DNA of 64,000 bases from Rhodobacter sp. SGA-6-6 (GCF_011043545.1 NZ_JAAKGP010000002.1:124001-188000), one strand, 5' to 3'; shown: positions 17,840 to 26,814, numbered from the stretch's first letter. Notes: generated by a model not told the origin, from the sequence alone. Numbers and translations are program-made.

Positions 17840-18334
17840 ATGCCTCTCCGCCGCCTCTTCCCCCATCCCGGCCTGACCGTCTTCCTGACGCTGTTCTGGC
17901 TGGTGCTGGCCGACAGCTGGACCTTCGGCTCGCTGGCCCTCGGCGCCACCCTCGCCACCGCCGTCCCGCTGCTGACCGCGCCCTGGTGGCCCGGGAAGCC
18001 GCGGCTGAAACGCCCGCTGGCGCTGCTGCCCTACCTCGGCATCGTGCTCTGGGACGTGGTGGTCTCCAGCTTCCAGGTGGCGCGGATCGTGCTGTTCCTG
18101 CCGCCCGACCGCATCCGCTCCGCCTTCATCGCCGTCCCCACATCGCTGACCTCGCCCGAGGCCGTCGCCCTGCTGGCCGGCACCATCACCATGACCCCCG
18201 GCACGCTGACCGCCGACATTTCGGCCGACGGCCGCGTCCTCCTGGTCCACGCGCTCCACGCCCCCGACCCCGAGGAGGTGCGGCAGGGCATCATCACCCG
18301 CTACGAATCCCGGCTGAAAAGGATTTTCGCATGA
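17840..18334 (+). CDS. mrpE: Mrp antiporter subunit E
   Basis: 164 residues. The TFGSLALGATLATAVPLLTAPWW helical hairpin and the C-terminal TITMTPGTLTADISADGRVLLVHAL segment are hallmark MnhE sequences. A GTG at 17828 would add four residues, but the ATG at 17840 is favoured because GAGGTG lies 9 bases before it. The stop overlaps mrpF by ATGA. Confidence 0.9.
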   Translation: MPLRRLFPHPGLTVFLTLFWLVLADSWTFGSLALGATLATAVPLLTAPWWPGKPRLKRPLALLPYLGIVLWDVVVSSFQVARIVLFLPPDRIRSAFIAVPTSLTSPEAVALLAGTITMTPGTLTADISADGRVLLVHALHAPDPEEVRQGIITRYESRLKRIFA

Positions 18335-18603
18335 TCCTCGACCACGCCCTGACCTTCGCCATCGGCTGCTTCGCGCTGGCGCTTCTGCTGAACCTGATCC
18401 GCATCGCCACCGCCCCCGGCTTCGCCGACCGGGTGCTGGCGGTCGACACCATGACCGTCAACGTCACCGCCTTGGTCATCCTCTACAGCGCCCGCTCCGG
18501 CTCGGTCTTCAGCTTCGAGGCGGCGGTGATCTTCGCCATGACCGGCTTCGTCTCGACCATGGCCTTCTGCAAATACCTGCTGCGCGGGAGCATCGTCGAA
18601 TGA
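18331..18603 (+). CDS. mrpF: Mrp antiporter subunit F
   Basis: 90 residues, three transmembrane helices. The family motif GFADRVLAVDTMTVNVTALVILYS spans residues ~31-52 with the conserved membrane Asp residues. ATGA overlaps on both sides (with mrpE upstream and mrpG downstream) couple its translation to the operon. Confidence 0.92.
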   Translation: MILDHALTFAIGCFALALLLNLIRIATAPGFADRVLAVDTMTVNVTALVILYSARSGSVFSFEAAVIFAMTGFVSTMAFCKYLLRGSIVE

Positions 18604-18971
18604 CCGCGCTGGCCGAGATCGTCGTCGCCCTGCTGCTGGTCGCCGGGGGGCTGTTCGGCCTGATCGGCTCCTTCGGCCTCCTGCGGCTGAAGGACCGGAT
18701 GCAGCGGCTGCACGCGCCGACCAAGGCCACCACGCTGGGCGTCGGCGCCGCGCTGGTGGCGGTGGCCTTCCATGTCTGGCTGGCCGAGGGCCGCCTCGCC
18801 CTGCGCGAAATCCTTGTGGCGGTGTTCTTCTTCTCCACCGCGCCGCTGTCGGCGCTGTTCCTGGCCAAGGTGCATCTCTTCCGCGACATCCCGCGCGACA
18901 GCCTGCCGCCGCCCGGAACCGGCAGCGACTGGGCCAGCTTCACCCCCGATCCGCCGGGCGGCAAAACCTGA
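18600..18971 (+). CDS. mrpG: Mrp antiporter subunit G
   Basis: 123 residues with three membrane helices. The LRLKDRMQRLHAPTKATTLGVGAAL motif is diagnostic of MnhG/PhaG. A soluble tail (residues ~100-123, ending PDPPGGKT) follows. Last gene of the mrp operon. An 82-base spacer then leads to deoC and presumably holds the deoC promoter. Confidence 0.92.
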   Translation: MTALAEIVVALLLVAGGLFGLIGSFGLLRLKDRMQRLHAPTKATTLGVGAALVAVAFHVWLAEGRLALREILVAVFFFSTAPLSALFLAKVHLFRDIPRDSLPPPGTGSDWASFTPDPPGGKT

Positions 18972-19053
18972 CCAGCCGGTCAGGCCCGCCCTTGCCAGCC
19001 CGGTCCCGCGCATGGCATCCTGACCCTGCCCGTCCGGGCAAGCGGAGGCCGCC

Positions 19054-20061
19054 TTGCAGACCCTGACCCCGACCAAGGCCGACCCGGGCCTCCTGCCGCA
19101 GCTTGCCCCCCGGCAGGGCCATCCGCGCAACCCCGGCATGGCGCTTGACCTCGACTGGGTGGCCTCGGTGCAGGCCAACACCAGCGCCATCGAACGGCGC
19201 TGCGCCACGCTGGGCGGCCGCCGCAGCGTCAAGAAGGACTTCCAGGCGGCGTGGCTGCTGAAGGCCATCAGCCTGATCGACCTGACCACGCTCTCCGGCG
19301 ACGACACCCCCGGCCGCGTCCGCCGCCTCTGCGCCAAGGCCCGTCAGCCGGTGCGGGCCGAGATACTCGACGCCCTCGGGATGCCCGGCCTGACCGTCGG
19401 CGCCGTCTGCGTCTACCACGAGATGGTGGAAACCGCGGTGCAGGCGCTGGAGGGATCGGGCATCCCGGTCGCCGCCGTCTCCACCGGCTTCCCCGCCGGG
19501 CTGTCGCCATATCATCTGCGCATCGCCGAGATCGGCGAGTCGGTGAAGGCCGGCGCGCAGGAAATCGACATCGTGATCTCCCGCCGCCACGTCCTCACCG
19601 GCGACTGGCAGGCGCTTTACGACGAGATGCGCGAGATGCGCGCGGCCTGCGGCGACGCCCATGTGAAGGCGATCCTCGCCACCGGAGAGCTGCAGACCCT
19701 GCGCAACGTCGCCCGCGCCTCGCTGGTCTGCATGATGGCCGGCGCAGATTTCATCAAGACCTCCACCGGGAAAGAGGCGGTGAACGCCACCCTCCCGGTC
19801 AGCCTGACCATGATCCGCTGCATCCGCGACTACCAGGACCGCACCGGCATCAAGGTCGGCTACAAGCCCGCCGGGGGCATCTCCAAGGCCAAGGACGCGC
19901 TGCTTTACCTCGCGCTGATGAAGGACGAACTCGGCGACGACTGGCTCTACCCCGACCTGTTCCGCTTCGGCGCCTCCTCGCTTCTGGGCGACATCGAGCG
20001 GCAGCTGGAACACCACCTGACCGGCCATTACTCGGCCGGCCACCGCCACGCGATAGGATAA
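19054..20061 (+). CDS. deoC: Deoxyribose-phosphate aldolase
   Basis: 335 residues from a TTG start with GGAGG 6 bases upstream. The class I aldolase TIM barrel shows LIDLTTLSGDDT, VCVYHEMVETAVQAL, AQEIDIVISRRHVL, VKAILATGELQT (Schiff-base lysine strand), DFIKTSTGKEAVNATLP (second active-site Lys in TSTGK) and KVGYKPAGGIS. It is longer than E. coli DeoC (259) because of a ~70-residue N-terminal extension, as in other eukaryote-like/Rhodobacterales DeoC. It cleaves 2-deoxyribose-5-phosphate to acetaldehyde and glyceraldehyde-3-phosphate. The ALDH downstream is well placed to oxidise the acetaldehyde. Confidence 0.93.
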   Translation: MQTLTPTKADPGLLPQLAPRQGHPRNPGMALDLDWVASVQANTSAIERRCATLGGRRSVKKDFQAAWLLKAISLIDLTTLSGDDTPGRVRRLCAKARQPVRAEILDALGMPGLTVGAVCVYHEMVETAVQALEGSGIPVAAVSTGFPAGLSPYHLRIAEIGESVKAGAQEIDIVISRRHVLTGDWQALYDEMREMRAACGDAHVKAILATGELQTLRNVARASLVCMMAGADFIKTSTGKEAVNATLPVSLTMIRCIRDYQDRTGIKVGYKPAGGISKAKDALLYLALMKDELGDDWLYPDLFRFGASSLLGDIERQLEHHLTGHYSAGHRHAIG

Positions 20062-20295
20062 ATGATGGCCACGAAAGCTGATCTAGAGAATTGGGTCATT
20101 GAAGCGATTCGCGCCACCGGAGGCGAAGCTTCAATCGTAGAAGTTGCCAAGTATATCTGGGCAAACTTTCGCAAGGAACTCGAAGGCTCCGGCGACCTAT
20201 TCTATACTTGGCAATATGACATGCGGTGGGCAGCTCAGAATCTCAGAGGCGCAACGAAACTGACCTTCTCAGGTCGAAAGTGGGCATTGAAGTGA
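20062..20295 (+). CDS. Small low-GC hypothetical protein, winged-helix-like, inserted in the deoC-aldh operon
   Basis: 77 residues; ATG begins directly after the deoC TAA. By hand count the gene is about 50% G+C, far below its neighbours. Codons such as AAT, GAA, ATT, TAT and TTC/TTT are used freely, which suggests recent acquisition. The helical N-terminus LENWVIEAIRATGGEASIVEVAKYIW, then YDMRWAAQNLR and FSGRKWALK, looks like a winged helix of the type found at the N-terminus of Mrr-like proteins (inference only). The stop overlaps the GTG start of the ALDH gene, so translation is coupled even though the gene looks foreign. Confidence 0.7.
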   Translation: MMATKADLENWVIEAIRATGGEASIVEVAKYIWANFRKELEGSGDLFYTWQYDMRWAAQNLRGATKLTFSGRKWALK

Positions 20296-22625
20296 CCATC
20301 CAGGAAATCTTCGACGCCATGTCCTACGGCCCCGCGCCCGAGGCCGACACCGAGGCGCTGGCCTGGCTGGCGAAGCACGAGGGCCGCTTCGGCCACTGGA
20401 TCGACGGCCGCTTCACCGCGGCGGAGGACCCGTTCGAGACGCGGAACCCCGCCACCGGCGCGGTGCTGGCGCAGGTGTCGCAGGGCTCCGCCGCCACGGT
20501 GGACAAGGCCGTCGCCGCCGCCGCCCGCGCCTTCCCGAAATGGGCGCGGACGCCGGGGCACGAGCGGGCGAAAGTGCTCTACGCCCTCGCCCGGCTGGTG
20601 CAGAAGCACTCGCGTCTCTTCGCCGTGCTGGAGACGATGGACAACGGCAAGCCGATCCGCGAAAGCCGCGACATCGACATCCCCCTGGTCGCGCGGCATT
20701 TCTACTACCACGCCGGGCTGGCCCAGCTTCTGGCCTCGGAAAAGCCCGGGATGGAACCGCTCGGCGTCTGCGGGCAGGTCATCCCTTGGAACTTCCCGCT
20801 CTTGATGCTGGCCTGGAAGGTCGCCCCCGCGCTGGCCGCCGGCAATACCGTGGTGCTGAAACCCGCCGAATACACCCCCCTCACCGCGCTTCTCTTCGCG
20901 GAAATCTCCCGCGAGGCCGGGCTGCCGAAGGGCGTGCTCAACATCGTCACCGGCGACGGCGACACCGGGGCGGCGCTGGTCGCCCATCCCGGCGTGGCGA
21001 AGGTGGCCTTCACCGGATCGACCTCGGTCGGCAAGCGCATCCGCGAAGCCACCGCCGGACAGGGCAAGGCGCTGACGCTCGAACTCGGCGGCAAGTCGCC
21101 CTACATCGTCTTCGACGACGCCGATCTCGACTCGGCGGTGGAAGGGTTGGTCGATGCGATCTGGTTCAATCAGGGCCAGGTCTGCTGCGCCGGCAGCCGC
21201 CTCTTGGTGCAGGAGGGCGTCGCCGACCGTTTCCATGCGAAACTGAAACGCCGGATGGACGGGTTGCGGATCGGCGACCCGCTGGACAAATGCATCGACA
21301 TCGGCGCCATCGTCGATCCGGTCCAGCTGGACACCATCACCCGGCTGGTCGACGCCTCGGACGGCGACATCTACCGCGCCGCCACCCCTGTGCCGCAGGG
21401 CTGCTTCTACCCGCCGACGCTGATCACCGGCCTCTCCACCGCCTCGCGGCTGATGCAGGAGGAGATCTTCGGCCCGGTGCTGGTCTCGATGACCTTCCGC
21501 ACCCCGGCCGAGGCGGTGGAACTGGCGAACAACACCCGCTACGGCCTGGCCGCCAGCCTGTGGAGCGAGAACATCAACCTCGCCCTCGACGTGGCACCGA
21601 AGCTGCGCGCCGGCGTGGTCTGGGTCAACGGCACCAACATGTTCGACGCCGCCGCCGGTTTCGGCGGCGTCCGCGAATCCGGCTTCGGCCGCGAGGGCGG
21701 CTGGGAGGGGCTGACGGCCTACCTCAAACCCTCCCGCAGGGCGCGGCCGCTGAAAGCCATCCCCGCCGTCCCCCAACCGCGCGACCCGCAGGTGGACGGC
21801 ATCGACCGCACCGCCAAGCTGTTCATCGCCGGCAAGCAAGCCCGCCCGGACGGCGGCCATTCCCGCGCCGTCTGGTCGCCGCGGGGCCGCCTCCTCGGCC
21901 ATGTCGGCCTGGCCAACCGCAAGGACGTGCGCAACGCGGTGGAGGCCGCCCAGGCCGCGAAAGGCTGGGGCCGGACCACCGCGCACAACCGGGCGCAGGT
22001 GATCTACTACATCGCCGAGAACCTCTCCGCCCGCGGCGCGGAATTCGCCGCCCGGATCCGGGAGATGACCGGCAAGGACGGCAAGGCCGAGGTGGAGGCG
22101 TCGATCCAGCGCCTGTTCACCTATGCCGCCTGGGCCGACAAATACGAAGGCGCCGCGAAGCCGGTGCCGATGCGCGGCCTCGCCCTGGCGCTGAACGAAC
22201 CCGTCGGCGTCATCGCCGCGCTCTGCCCCGACGAGACGCCGCTCCTCGGCCTGATCTCGCTGATGGCCCCGGCCATCGCCATGGGCAACACCGTGGTCCT
22301 TGCCGCCTCCGACCCCTTCCCGCTGGCCGCGACCGATTTCTATCAGGTGCTGGAGACCTCGGACCTGCCGGCCGGGGTGGTCAACATTCTGACCGGCAGC
22401 CATGCCGACATCGCCAAGCCGCTGGCCGGCCATATGGACGTGGACGCGATCTGGGCCTTCGACGGCACTCCGGCGGCGCTGATCGAGAAGGAAAGCACCG
22501 GCAACCTGAAGCGCACCTGGGTCGCCAACGGCCAGTCCCGCGATTGGCGGACTCAGGGCGAGGGGCGCGAATTCCTGGCCCGCGCCACCGAGGTGAAGAC
22601 CGTCTGGGTGCCCTACGGCGAATGA
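20292..22625 (+). CDS. ALDH16-type two-domain aldehyde dehydrogenase
   Basis: 777 residues from a GTG at 20292 overlapping the small upstream gene. Domain 1 (residues ~20-490) is a full ALDH with PWNFPLLMLAWKVAPALAAGN, FTGSTSVGKRI, the general base LELGGKSPYIVF and the nucleophile in FNQGQVCCAGSRLL. Domain 2 (residues ~500-777) repeats the Rossmann part (APAIAMGNTVVLAASD) but lacks a GQxC block, so it should be catalytically inactive. This architecture is that of ALDH16 enzymes. The context with deoC suggests oxidation of acetaldehyde from deoxynucleoside breakdown to acetate (inference). Confidence 0.88.
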   Translation: MTIQEIFDAMSYGPAPEADTEALAWLAKHEGRFGHWIDGRFTAAEDPFETRNPATGAVLAQVSQGSAATVDKAVAAAARAFPKWARTPGHERAKVLYALARLVQKHSRLFAVLETMDNGKPIRESRDIDIPLVARHFYYHAGLAQLLASEKPGMEPLGVCGQVIPWNFPLLMLAWKVAPALAAGNTVVLKPAEYTPLTALLFAEISREAGLPKGVLNIVTGDGDTGAALVAHPGVAKVAFTGSTSVGKRIREATAGQGKALTLELGGKSPYIVFDDADLDSAVEGLVDAIWFNQGQVCCAGSRLLVQEGVADRFHAKLKRRMDGLRIGDPLDKCIDIGAIVDPVQLDTITRLVDASDGDIYRAATPVPQGCFYPPTLITGLSTASRLMQEEIFGPVLVSMTFRTPAEAVELANNTRYGLAASLWSENINLALDVAPKLRAGVVWVNGTNMFDAAAGFGGVRESGFGREGGWEGLTAYLKPSRRARPLKAIPAVPQPRDPQVDGIDRTAKLFIAGKQARPDGGHSRAVWSPRGRLLGHVGLANRKDVRNAVEAAQAAKGWGRTTAHNRAQVIYYIAENLSARGAEFAARIREMTGKDGKAEVEASIQRLFTYAAWADKYEGAAKPVPMRGLALALNEPVGVIAALCPDETPLLGLISLMAPAIAMGNTVVLAASDPFPLAATDFYQVLETSDLPAGVVNILTGSHADIAKPLAGHMDVDAIWAFDGTPAALIEKESTGNLKRTWVANGQSRDWRTQGEGREFLARATEVKTVWVPYGE

Positions 22626-23389
22626 CCCCGCGCACCCGCCTGCGAGAGCTCTACGAGGGCCACGGCGAGGCGGGCGACCGCTTCCGCTATGGCTTGCTGG
22701 CCTTCGACCTGGCGACGGTCTGCTACCTTGTCGCCAGCTCCTTCCTGCCGCGCGGGCCGGCCAACATCGGCATCGACATCGCCATCGGGCTGATCTTCCT
22801 GGCCGACCTGCTGGCGCGGCTGCTGATCGCGCGCCGCCCGCTGCGCGAGCTGTTCAGCCTCTGGGGCATCGCCGACCTCTTGGTGATCGTCTCGCTCCTG
22901 TTCCCGATCTGGGGCGAGGGGCTGGCCTTCCTGCGCGTCCTGCGGCTCTACCGCGTGCTGCATTCGCCGCAGACGCTGGACCAGCTGGGCGACGACATCC
23001 CCGGCTTCCGCCGCCATCAGGACATGCTGCGCGCCGGGGCCAACCTGCTGATCTTCCTCTTCGCCATGACTGCGCTGGTCTACGAGACCCAGTCCGGCGT
23101 GAACGAGGGCATCGGCGACTATGTCGATGCGCTCTACTTCACCGTCACCACGCTTTCCACCACCGGCTTCGGCGACGTGACGCTGGTCGGCACCTGGGGC
23201 AGGCTGCTGTCGGTGCTGATCATGATCGTCGGCATCAGCCTGTTCCTGCGGCTGGTGCAGGTGGCGCTGCGGCCGCGGAAGGCGCATTTCCCCTGCCCCC
23301 GCTGCGGGTTGCGCCGCCACGACCACGACGCCGTGCATTGCAAGGCCTGCGGGACGCTGCTCAATATCCCCGACGACGGGCTCGATTGA
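22622..23389 (+). CDS. Six-helix potassium channel with a C-terminal zinc ribbon
   Basis: 255 residues, ATGA overlap with the ALDH gene. Hydrophobic segments lie at ~27-40, 52-72, 86-100, 141-163 and 195-215. An S4-like stretch LRVLRLYRVL carries positive charges every third or fourth residue. The pore helix and filter are FTVTTLSTTGFGDVT, i.e. the K+ channel TTxGFGD filter variant. The cytosolic tail has CPRCGLRRHDHDAVHCKACG, two CxxC knuckles of a zinc ribbon; this is unusual on a Kv-type channel and may sense metal or redox state. It is the last gene of the deoC run, followed by a bidirectional terminator. Confidence 0.85.
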   Translation: MTPRTRLRELYEGHGEAGDRFRYGLLAFDLATVCYLVASSFLPRGPANIGIDIAIGLIFLADLLARLLIARRPLRELFSLWGIADLLVIVSLLFPIWGEGLAFLRVLRLYRVLHSPQTLDQLGDDIPGFRRHQDMLRAGANLLIFLFAMTALVYETQSGVNEGIGDYVDALYFTVTTLSTTGFGDVTLVGTWGRLLSVLIMIVGISLFLRLVQVALRPRKAHFPCPRCGLRRHDHDAVHCKACGTLLNIPDDGLD

Positions 23390-23420
23390 CCCCGTGGCGG
23401 GGGCCAGCCCCCGCACCCCC

Positions 23421-23475
23421 GGAGTATTTGGGCCAAGATGAAGGAAAAGCCGCTTCATCTTGGCCCAAATACTCC
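23421..23475. terminator. Bidirectional terminator between convergent genes (23-bp arms)
   Basis: An arm starting GGAGTATTTGGGCCAAGATG is repeated inverted after a 9-base loop, between the K+ channel gene (+) and GAPDH (-). It is preceded by the G/C hairpin GGGGGCCAGCCCCC. Its layout is that of the GGGGTCC/ATATTT element family, but the arm sequence differs. Confidence 0.8.
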
Positions 23476-23498
23476 CGCCGGAGGCTCCAACGCCGGCC

Positions 23499-24473
23499 TC
23501 AGTCCATCCGCAGGGCCATGTCGAGCATCCGGTTGGAGAAGCCCCACTCGTTGTCATACCAGCCGAAGACCCGCAGCATCCCCTGCGGCGTCACCTTGGT
23601 CTCAGGCGTCGCCATCACCACCGACTCCGGCCGCGCCCGCAGGTCGGTGGAGACAAGCGCCCGGTCGGTCGCGCCGATCACGCCGCCGGCGGCCCGGAAG
23701 GCGGCGTTGACCTGATCCGCCGTGACCGGCCGCTCGGGCATCAGGTGGAAGTCGACGCAGGAGACGCTTGCCACCGGCACCCGCACCGCCTGCGCCACGA
23801 TCCGCCCCGCCACCTCGGGCAGGACGCAATCCAGCAGCCGCGCGGCCGAAGTCGTGGTCGGCACCATCGACAGCGCCGCCGCCCGGCTGCGGGCATAGTC
23901 AGCGGCCGGGGCATCCACCACCGGCTGGCTGCCGGTGTAGCAATGCACCGTGGTCATCGAGCCGGTGACGATGCCCCATTGCGCATGGATCAGCTTTGCC
24001 AGCGGCGCCAGCGCGTTGGTGGTGCAGGAGGCGTTGGAGACGATCCGCTGATCCCCCAGCCGCTCCTCGTTGGCGCCGAGGACCACCGTCAGCTCCGCCG
24101 CGGCCGAGGGGCCGGAGACCAGCACCCGCGCTGCCCCCGCCCGCAGGCCGCGCCCGGCAACCTCGGCCGTGTCGGCCCGGCCGGTGCATTCCATCACCAG
24201 ATCGGTGCCTTTCAGGTCCAGCGTGGAAATGTCGCCGGTCCGGTGCAGCGGGATCGCGCGGCCGTCCACCACCAGCGCGCCGTTCTCCAGCGCCACCTTG
24301 CCTTTCCACGGGCCGAAGACCGAGTCGAACTCGAACAGATAGGCGCACATCTCCGGCGCGGCGATGTCGTTGATGCCGACGATCTCCAGCCCCGGCCAGC
24401 GGCCCGGCGCCCCCGCCCAGGCCCGCAAGACCGAGCGGCCGATCCGCCCGAAGCCGTTGATGAAGACCCGCAT
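23499..24473 (-). CDS. Glyceraldehyde-3-phosphate dehydrogenase family protein (type I)
   Basis: 324 residues. Rossmann start MRVFINGFGRIGRSVLRAW, catalytic SNASCTTNALAPLAKLI (Cys-Thr-Thr-Asn), MTTVHCYTGSQPVVDAP with the catalytic His, the ARSRAAALSMVPTTTSAAR phosphate loop, and WYDNEWGFSNRMLDMA at the C-terminus. Slightly short for GapA (~333) and somewhat divergent, so erythrose-4-phosphate dehydrogenase (Epd) or a gluconeogenic GapB is possible. It lies just downstream of bhcD on the same strand (130-base gap). A gluconeogenic role would suit growth on glycolate/glyoxylate, but this is inference. Confidence 0.88.
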   Translation of the reverse strand: MRVFINGFGRIGRSVLRAWAGAPGRWPGLEIVGINDIAAPEMCAYLFEFDSVFGPWKGKVALENGALVVDGRAIPLHRTGDISTLDLKGTDLVMECTGRADTAEVAGRGLRAGAARVLVSGPSAAAELTVVLGANEERLGDQRIVSNASCTTNALAPLAKLIHAQWGIVTGSMTTVHCYTGSQPVVDAPAADYARSRAAALSMVPTTTSAARLLDCVLPEVAGRIVAQAVRVPVASVSCVDFHLMPERPVTADQVNAAFRAAGGVIGATDRALVSTDLRARPESVVMATPETKVTPQGMLRVFGWYDNEWGFSNRMLDMALRMD

Positions 24474-24603
24474 CGCAGATCGCCCTCCCGCCGCCGTCAG
24501 CGCAGTCTCACCACGGCAGGGCCGCCGCATCAACAGGGCTTTGATCAAAACTTGTGCCCGTCACAATCCGCCGGGGACGGAGGCGCAGGAGGAAAGGCCG
24601 GGA

Positions 24604-25563
24604 TCAGACCCGGACCTCGATCCCCATCCCGCGCTCGCGCGCCCGCGCCACCGCGACGGCGGCAACGGCAAGGTCCTGCAACCCGACGCCGGTGCCGTCG
24701 AAAAGCGTGATCTCCCCGGCCGAGCGGCGCCCCGGATGCGCCCCCACCAGCACCTGGCCGATGGGCGTGATCGCCGCCTCCGCCAGCGCACCCGACCCCA
24801 CCGCGTGCTGCGCCTCGCCGATGGTCACCGACTGCGCCACCTCGTCGGCGAAGACCGACGCCCCGGCCAGCAGCGCCGGCTCCACCTCCTGCTTGCCCAC
24901 CGTATCGGTGCCCATGCAGGCCAGGTGCGTGCCGGGCGAGACATGCGCCGCCATCAGGCTGGCCGCGGGCGAGGAGGTGATGGTCACGATCACATCCGCC
25001 TCGCGCATCCGCGGCAGGTCCACCGCCTCGAATGGCAGCCCCAGTTCCGCCGCCACCGCGCCGAGGCGGGGCAGCATCTCGGGGTGCAGGTTCCAGCCGA
25101 TCACCCGCTCGAACCGCCGCACCCGCGCCGCCGCCCGCAACTGGAACCCGGCCTGATGGCCGGCGCCGACGATCCCCAGCACCTTGGCCTCCGGCCGCGC
25201 CAGCCGGTCGATCGAGACCGCGCTCGCCGCCGCCGTCCGCAGCGCGGTGAGGAGGTTGCCGCCCACCATCGCCTGCGGCCGCCCGGTCTCGGGGTCGAAC
25301 AGGAAGACCGAGGACTGGTGATTGATCAGCCCCTTCTCGGCATTGCCGGGAAAGTAGCCGCCCGCCTTCACCCCCAGCTGGCCTCCCGCCCGGTCGAGCC
25401 CCGACTTGAAGCCGTATTGCCGCCCGCCGCCGAGCGCCTCGCGCACCACCGGGAAGTTGTAGGCTTCGCCCCGGGCCATGGCGGCGAAGGTGGCCTCCAC
25501 CGCCGCGAAGGCATCCTCGGGCGAGACGAGCGAGGCGATCAGCGCCTCGGGAACGATCAGCAT
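24604..25563 (-). CDS. bhcD: Iminosuccinate reductase of the beta-hydroxyaspartate cycle (ornithine cyclodeaminase fold)
   Basis: 319 residues of the ornithine cyclodeaminase/mu-crystallin family. Segments are YGFKSGLDRAGGQLGVKAGGYFPGN (substrate lysine region), VLGIVGAGHQAGFQLRA (Rossmann glycine motif), and CMGTDTVGKQEVEPALLA. Position in a bhcA-B-C-D order opposite an IclR gene identifies it as BhcD, which reduces iminosuccinate with NADH to L-aspartate and closes the cycle (established in Paracoccus denitrificans). Start ATG 25563. A CGATTTTTCG palindrome separates it from bhcC. Confidence 0.9.
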   Translation of the reverse strand: MLIVPEALIASLVSPEDAFAAVEATFAAMARGEAYNFPVVREALGGGRQYGFKSGLDRAGGQLGVKAGGYFPGNAEKGLINHQSSVFLFDPETGRPQAMVGGNLLTALRTAAASAVSIDRLARPEAKVLGIVGAGHQAGFQLRAAARVRRFERVIGWNLHPEMLPRLGAVAAELGLPFEAVDLPRMREADVIVTITSSPAASLMAAHVSPGTHLACMGTDTVGKQEVEPALLAGASVFADEVAQSVTIGEAQHAVGSGALAEAAITPIGQVLVGAHPGRRSAGEITLFDGTGVGLQDLAVAAVAVARARERGMGIEVRV

Positions 25564-25613
25564 GGCAGTCCTTTCCGGCAATCCGTCCCGGGCCCCAGCC
25601 TGTTGCCGGGGCC

Positions 25614-25634
25614 CGATTTTTCGTCGAAAAATCG
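25614..25634. repeat. CGATTTTTCG-T-CGAAAAATCG palindrome between bhcC and bhcD
   Basis: Identical in sequence to 13114-13134. It lies 5 bases beyond the bhcC stop and 50 bases upstream of bhcD, inside an apparent operon. It may attenuate or stabilise the message rather than end it. Confidence 0.75.
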
Positions 25635-25639
25635 TATCC

Positions 25640-26803
25640 TCAATAGGCCTTGCCGCGGGCCGAGACCGGCCAGACCGCCTCGACCTTGCCGTTGCGCACG
25701 CCGACATACCAGTCGTGCACGTTGCAGGTCGGGTCGCAATGGCCCGGCACCAGCTTCAGCTTGTCATTGACCTTCAGCACGCCCTGCGGGTCCTCGACCA
25801 CGCCATGCTCGTCGCTGCACTTGATGTATTTCACATCGTCGCGGCCATAGACGAAGGGCAGCCCGCTGTCTACCGACTGCGCCTTCAGCCCGGCATCGAC
25901 CACCGCCAGATGCGGCTTGGCATGGCTCATCACCGAGGTCAGGATGAACAGCGCGTTTTCCCATTCGCCCTTGTCGATGCGCTTGCCCTCGGCGTCGTGG
26001 ATGCGGCCGTAGTCGGCATCCATGAAGGCGTAGGAGCCGCATTGCAATTCGTTGTAGACCCCCGAATTGCTTTCGAAATAATAGCTGCCGGTGCCGCCGC
26101 CCGAGACCAGCTCCGGCTCCAGCCCCGCCACCTTCAGCCCCGCGACCGCATCCTTCACCTGCGCGATGGCGGCGTCCAGCTTGGCCTTGCGGTCGTCGTA
26201 GCTGTCCATGTGCTGCATCGCGCCCTGATAGGCCTGGATGCCGGTGAACTTCAGCCCCGGCGCGGCGTCGATGGCCTTGGCGATCTCCACCACCTCCGGC
26301 GTGGTCTTGACCCCGCAGCGCCCGGCACCGCAGTCGATCTCCACGAAGCATTCCAGTTGCGTGCCGTGCCGGACCGCCGCCGCCGACAGGTCGGCCACGT
26401 TCGCCACATCGTCGACGCAGACGATGATCCTGGCTCCCAGCTTCGGCAGGCGGGCCAGGCGGTCGATCTTCAGCGGGTCGCGGACCTGGTTCGAGACCAG
26501 CACGTCCCTGATGCCGCCGCGCACGAAGACCTCGGCCTCCGAGACCTTCTGGCAGCAGACGCCGACGGCGCCGCCCAGCCGTTCCTGCAGCTTCAGCACG
26601 TCCACCGACTTGTGCATCTTGCCATGGGCGCGGTGGCGCATCCCGTGCGCCTTGGCATAATCGCCCATCTTGACGATGTTGCGCTCCAGCGCATCCAGAT
26701 CCAGCACCAGGCAGGGGGTCTGGATCTCCGCCTCGTCCATCCCCGGCAGCGCGGGGATGTCGTAGCCCACTTCCAGACCCTCGAAATTCGTTTGCTTGTT
26801 CAT
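25640..26803 (-). CDS. bhcC: erythro-beta-hydroxyaspartate aldolase (D-threonine aldolase family)
   Basis: 387 residues, fold-type III PLP enzyme. The PLP lysine is K62 in RHRAHGKMHKS. The metal site of D-threonine aldolases is at the C-terminus in GHCDPTCNVHDW (His and Cys ligands). The start at 26803 (MNKQTNFEGL) is chosen because GAGGGGACAGG precedes it; an upstream in-frame ATG adds only five residues. BhcC joins glycine and glyoxylate to (2R,3S)-beta-hydroxyaspartate. It lies 11 bases after bhcB. Confidence 0.92.
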   Translation of the reverse strand: MNKQTNFEGLEVGYDIPALPGMDEAEIQTPCLVLDLDALERNIVKMGDYAKAHGMRHRAHGKMHKSVDVLKLQERLGGAVGVCCQKVSEAEVFVRGGIRDVLVSNQVRDPLKIDRLARLPKLGARIIVCVDDVANVADLSAAAVRHGTQLECFVEIDCGAGRCGVKTTPEVVEIAKAIDAAPGLKFTGIQAYQGAMQHMDSYDDRKAKLDAAIAQVKDAVAGLKVAGLEPELVSGGGTGSYYFESNSGVYNELQCGSYAFMDADYGRIHDAEGKRIDKGEWENALFILTSVMSHAKPHLAVVDAGLKAQSVDSGLPFVYGRDDVKYIKCSDEHGVVEDPQGVLKVNDKLKLVPGHCDPTCNVHDWYVGVRNGKVEAVWPVSARGKAY

Positions 26804-26814
26804 GTCCTGTCCCC

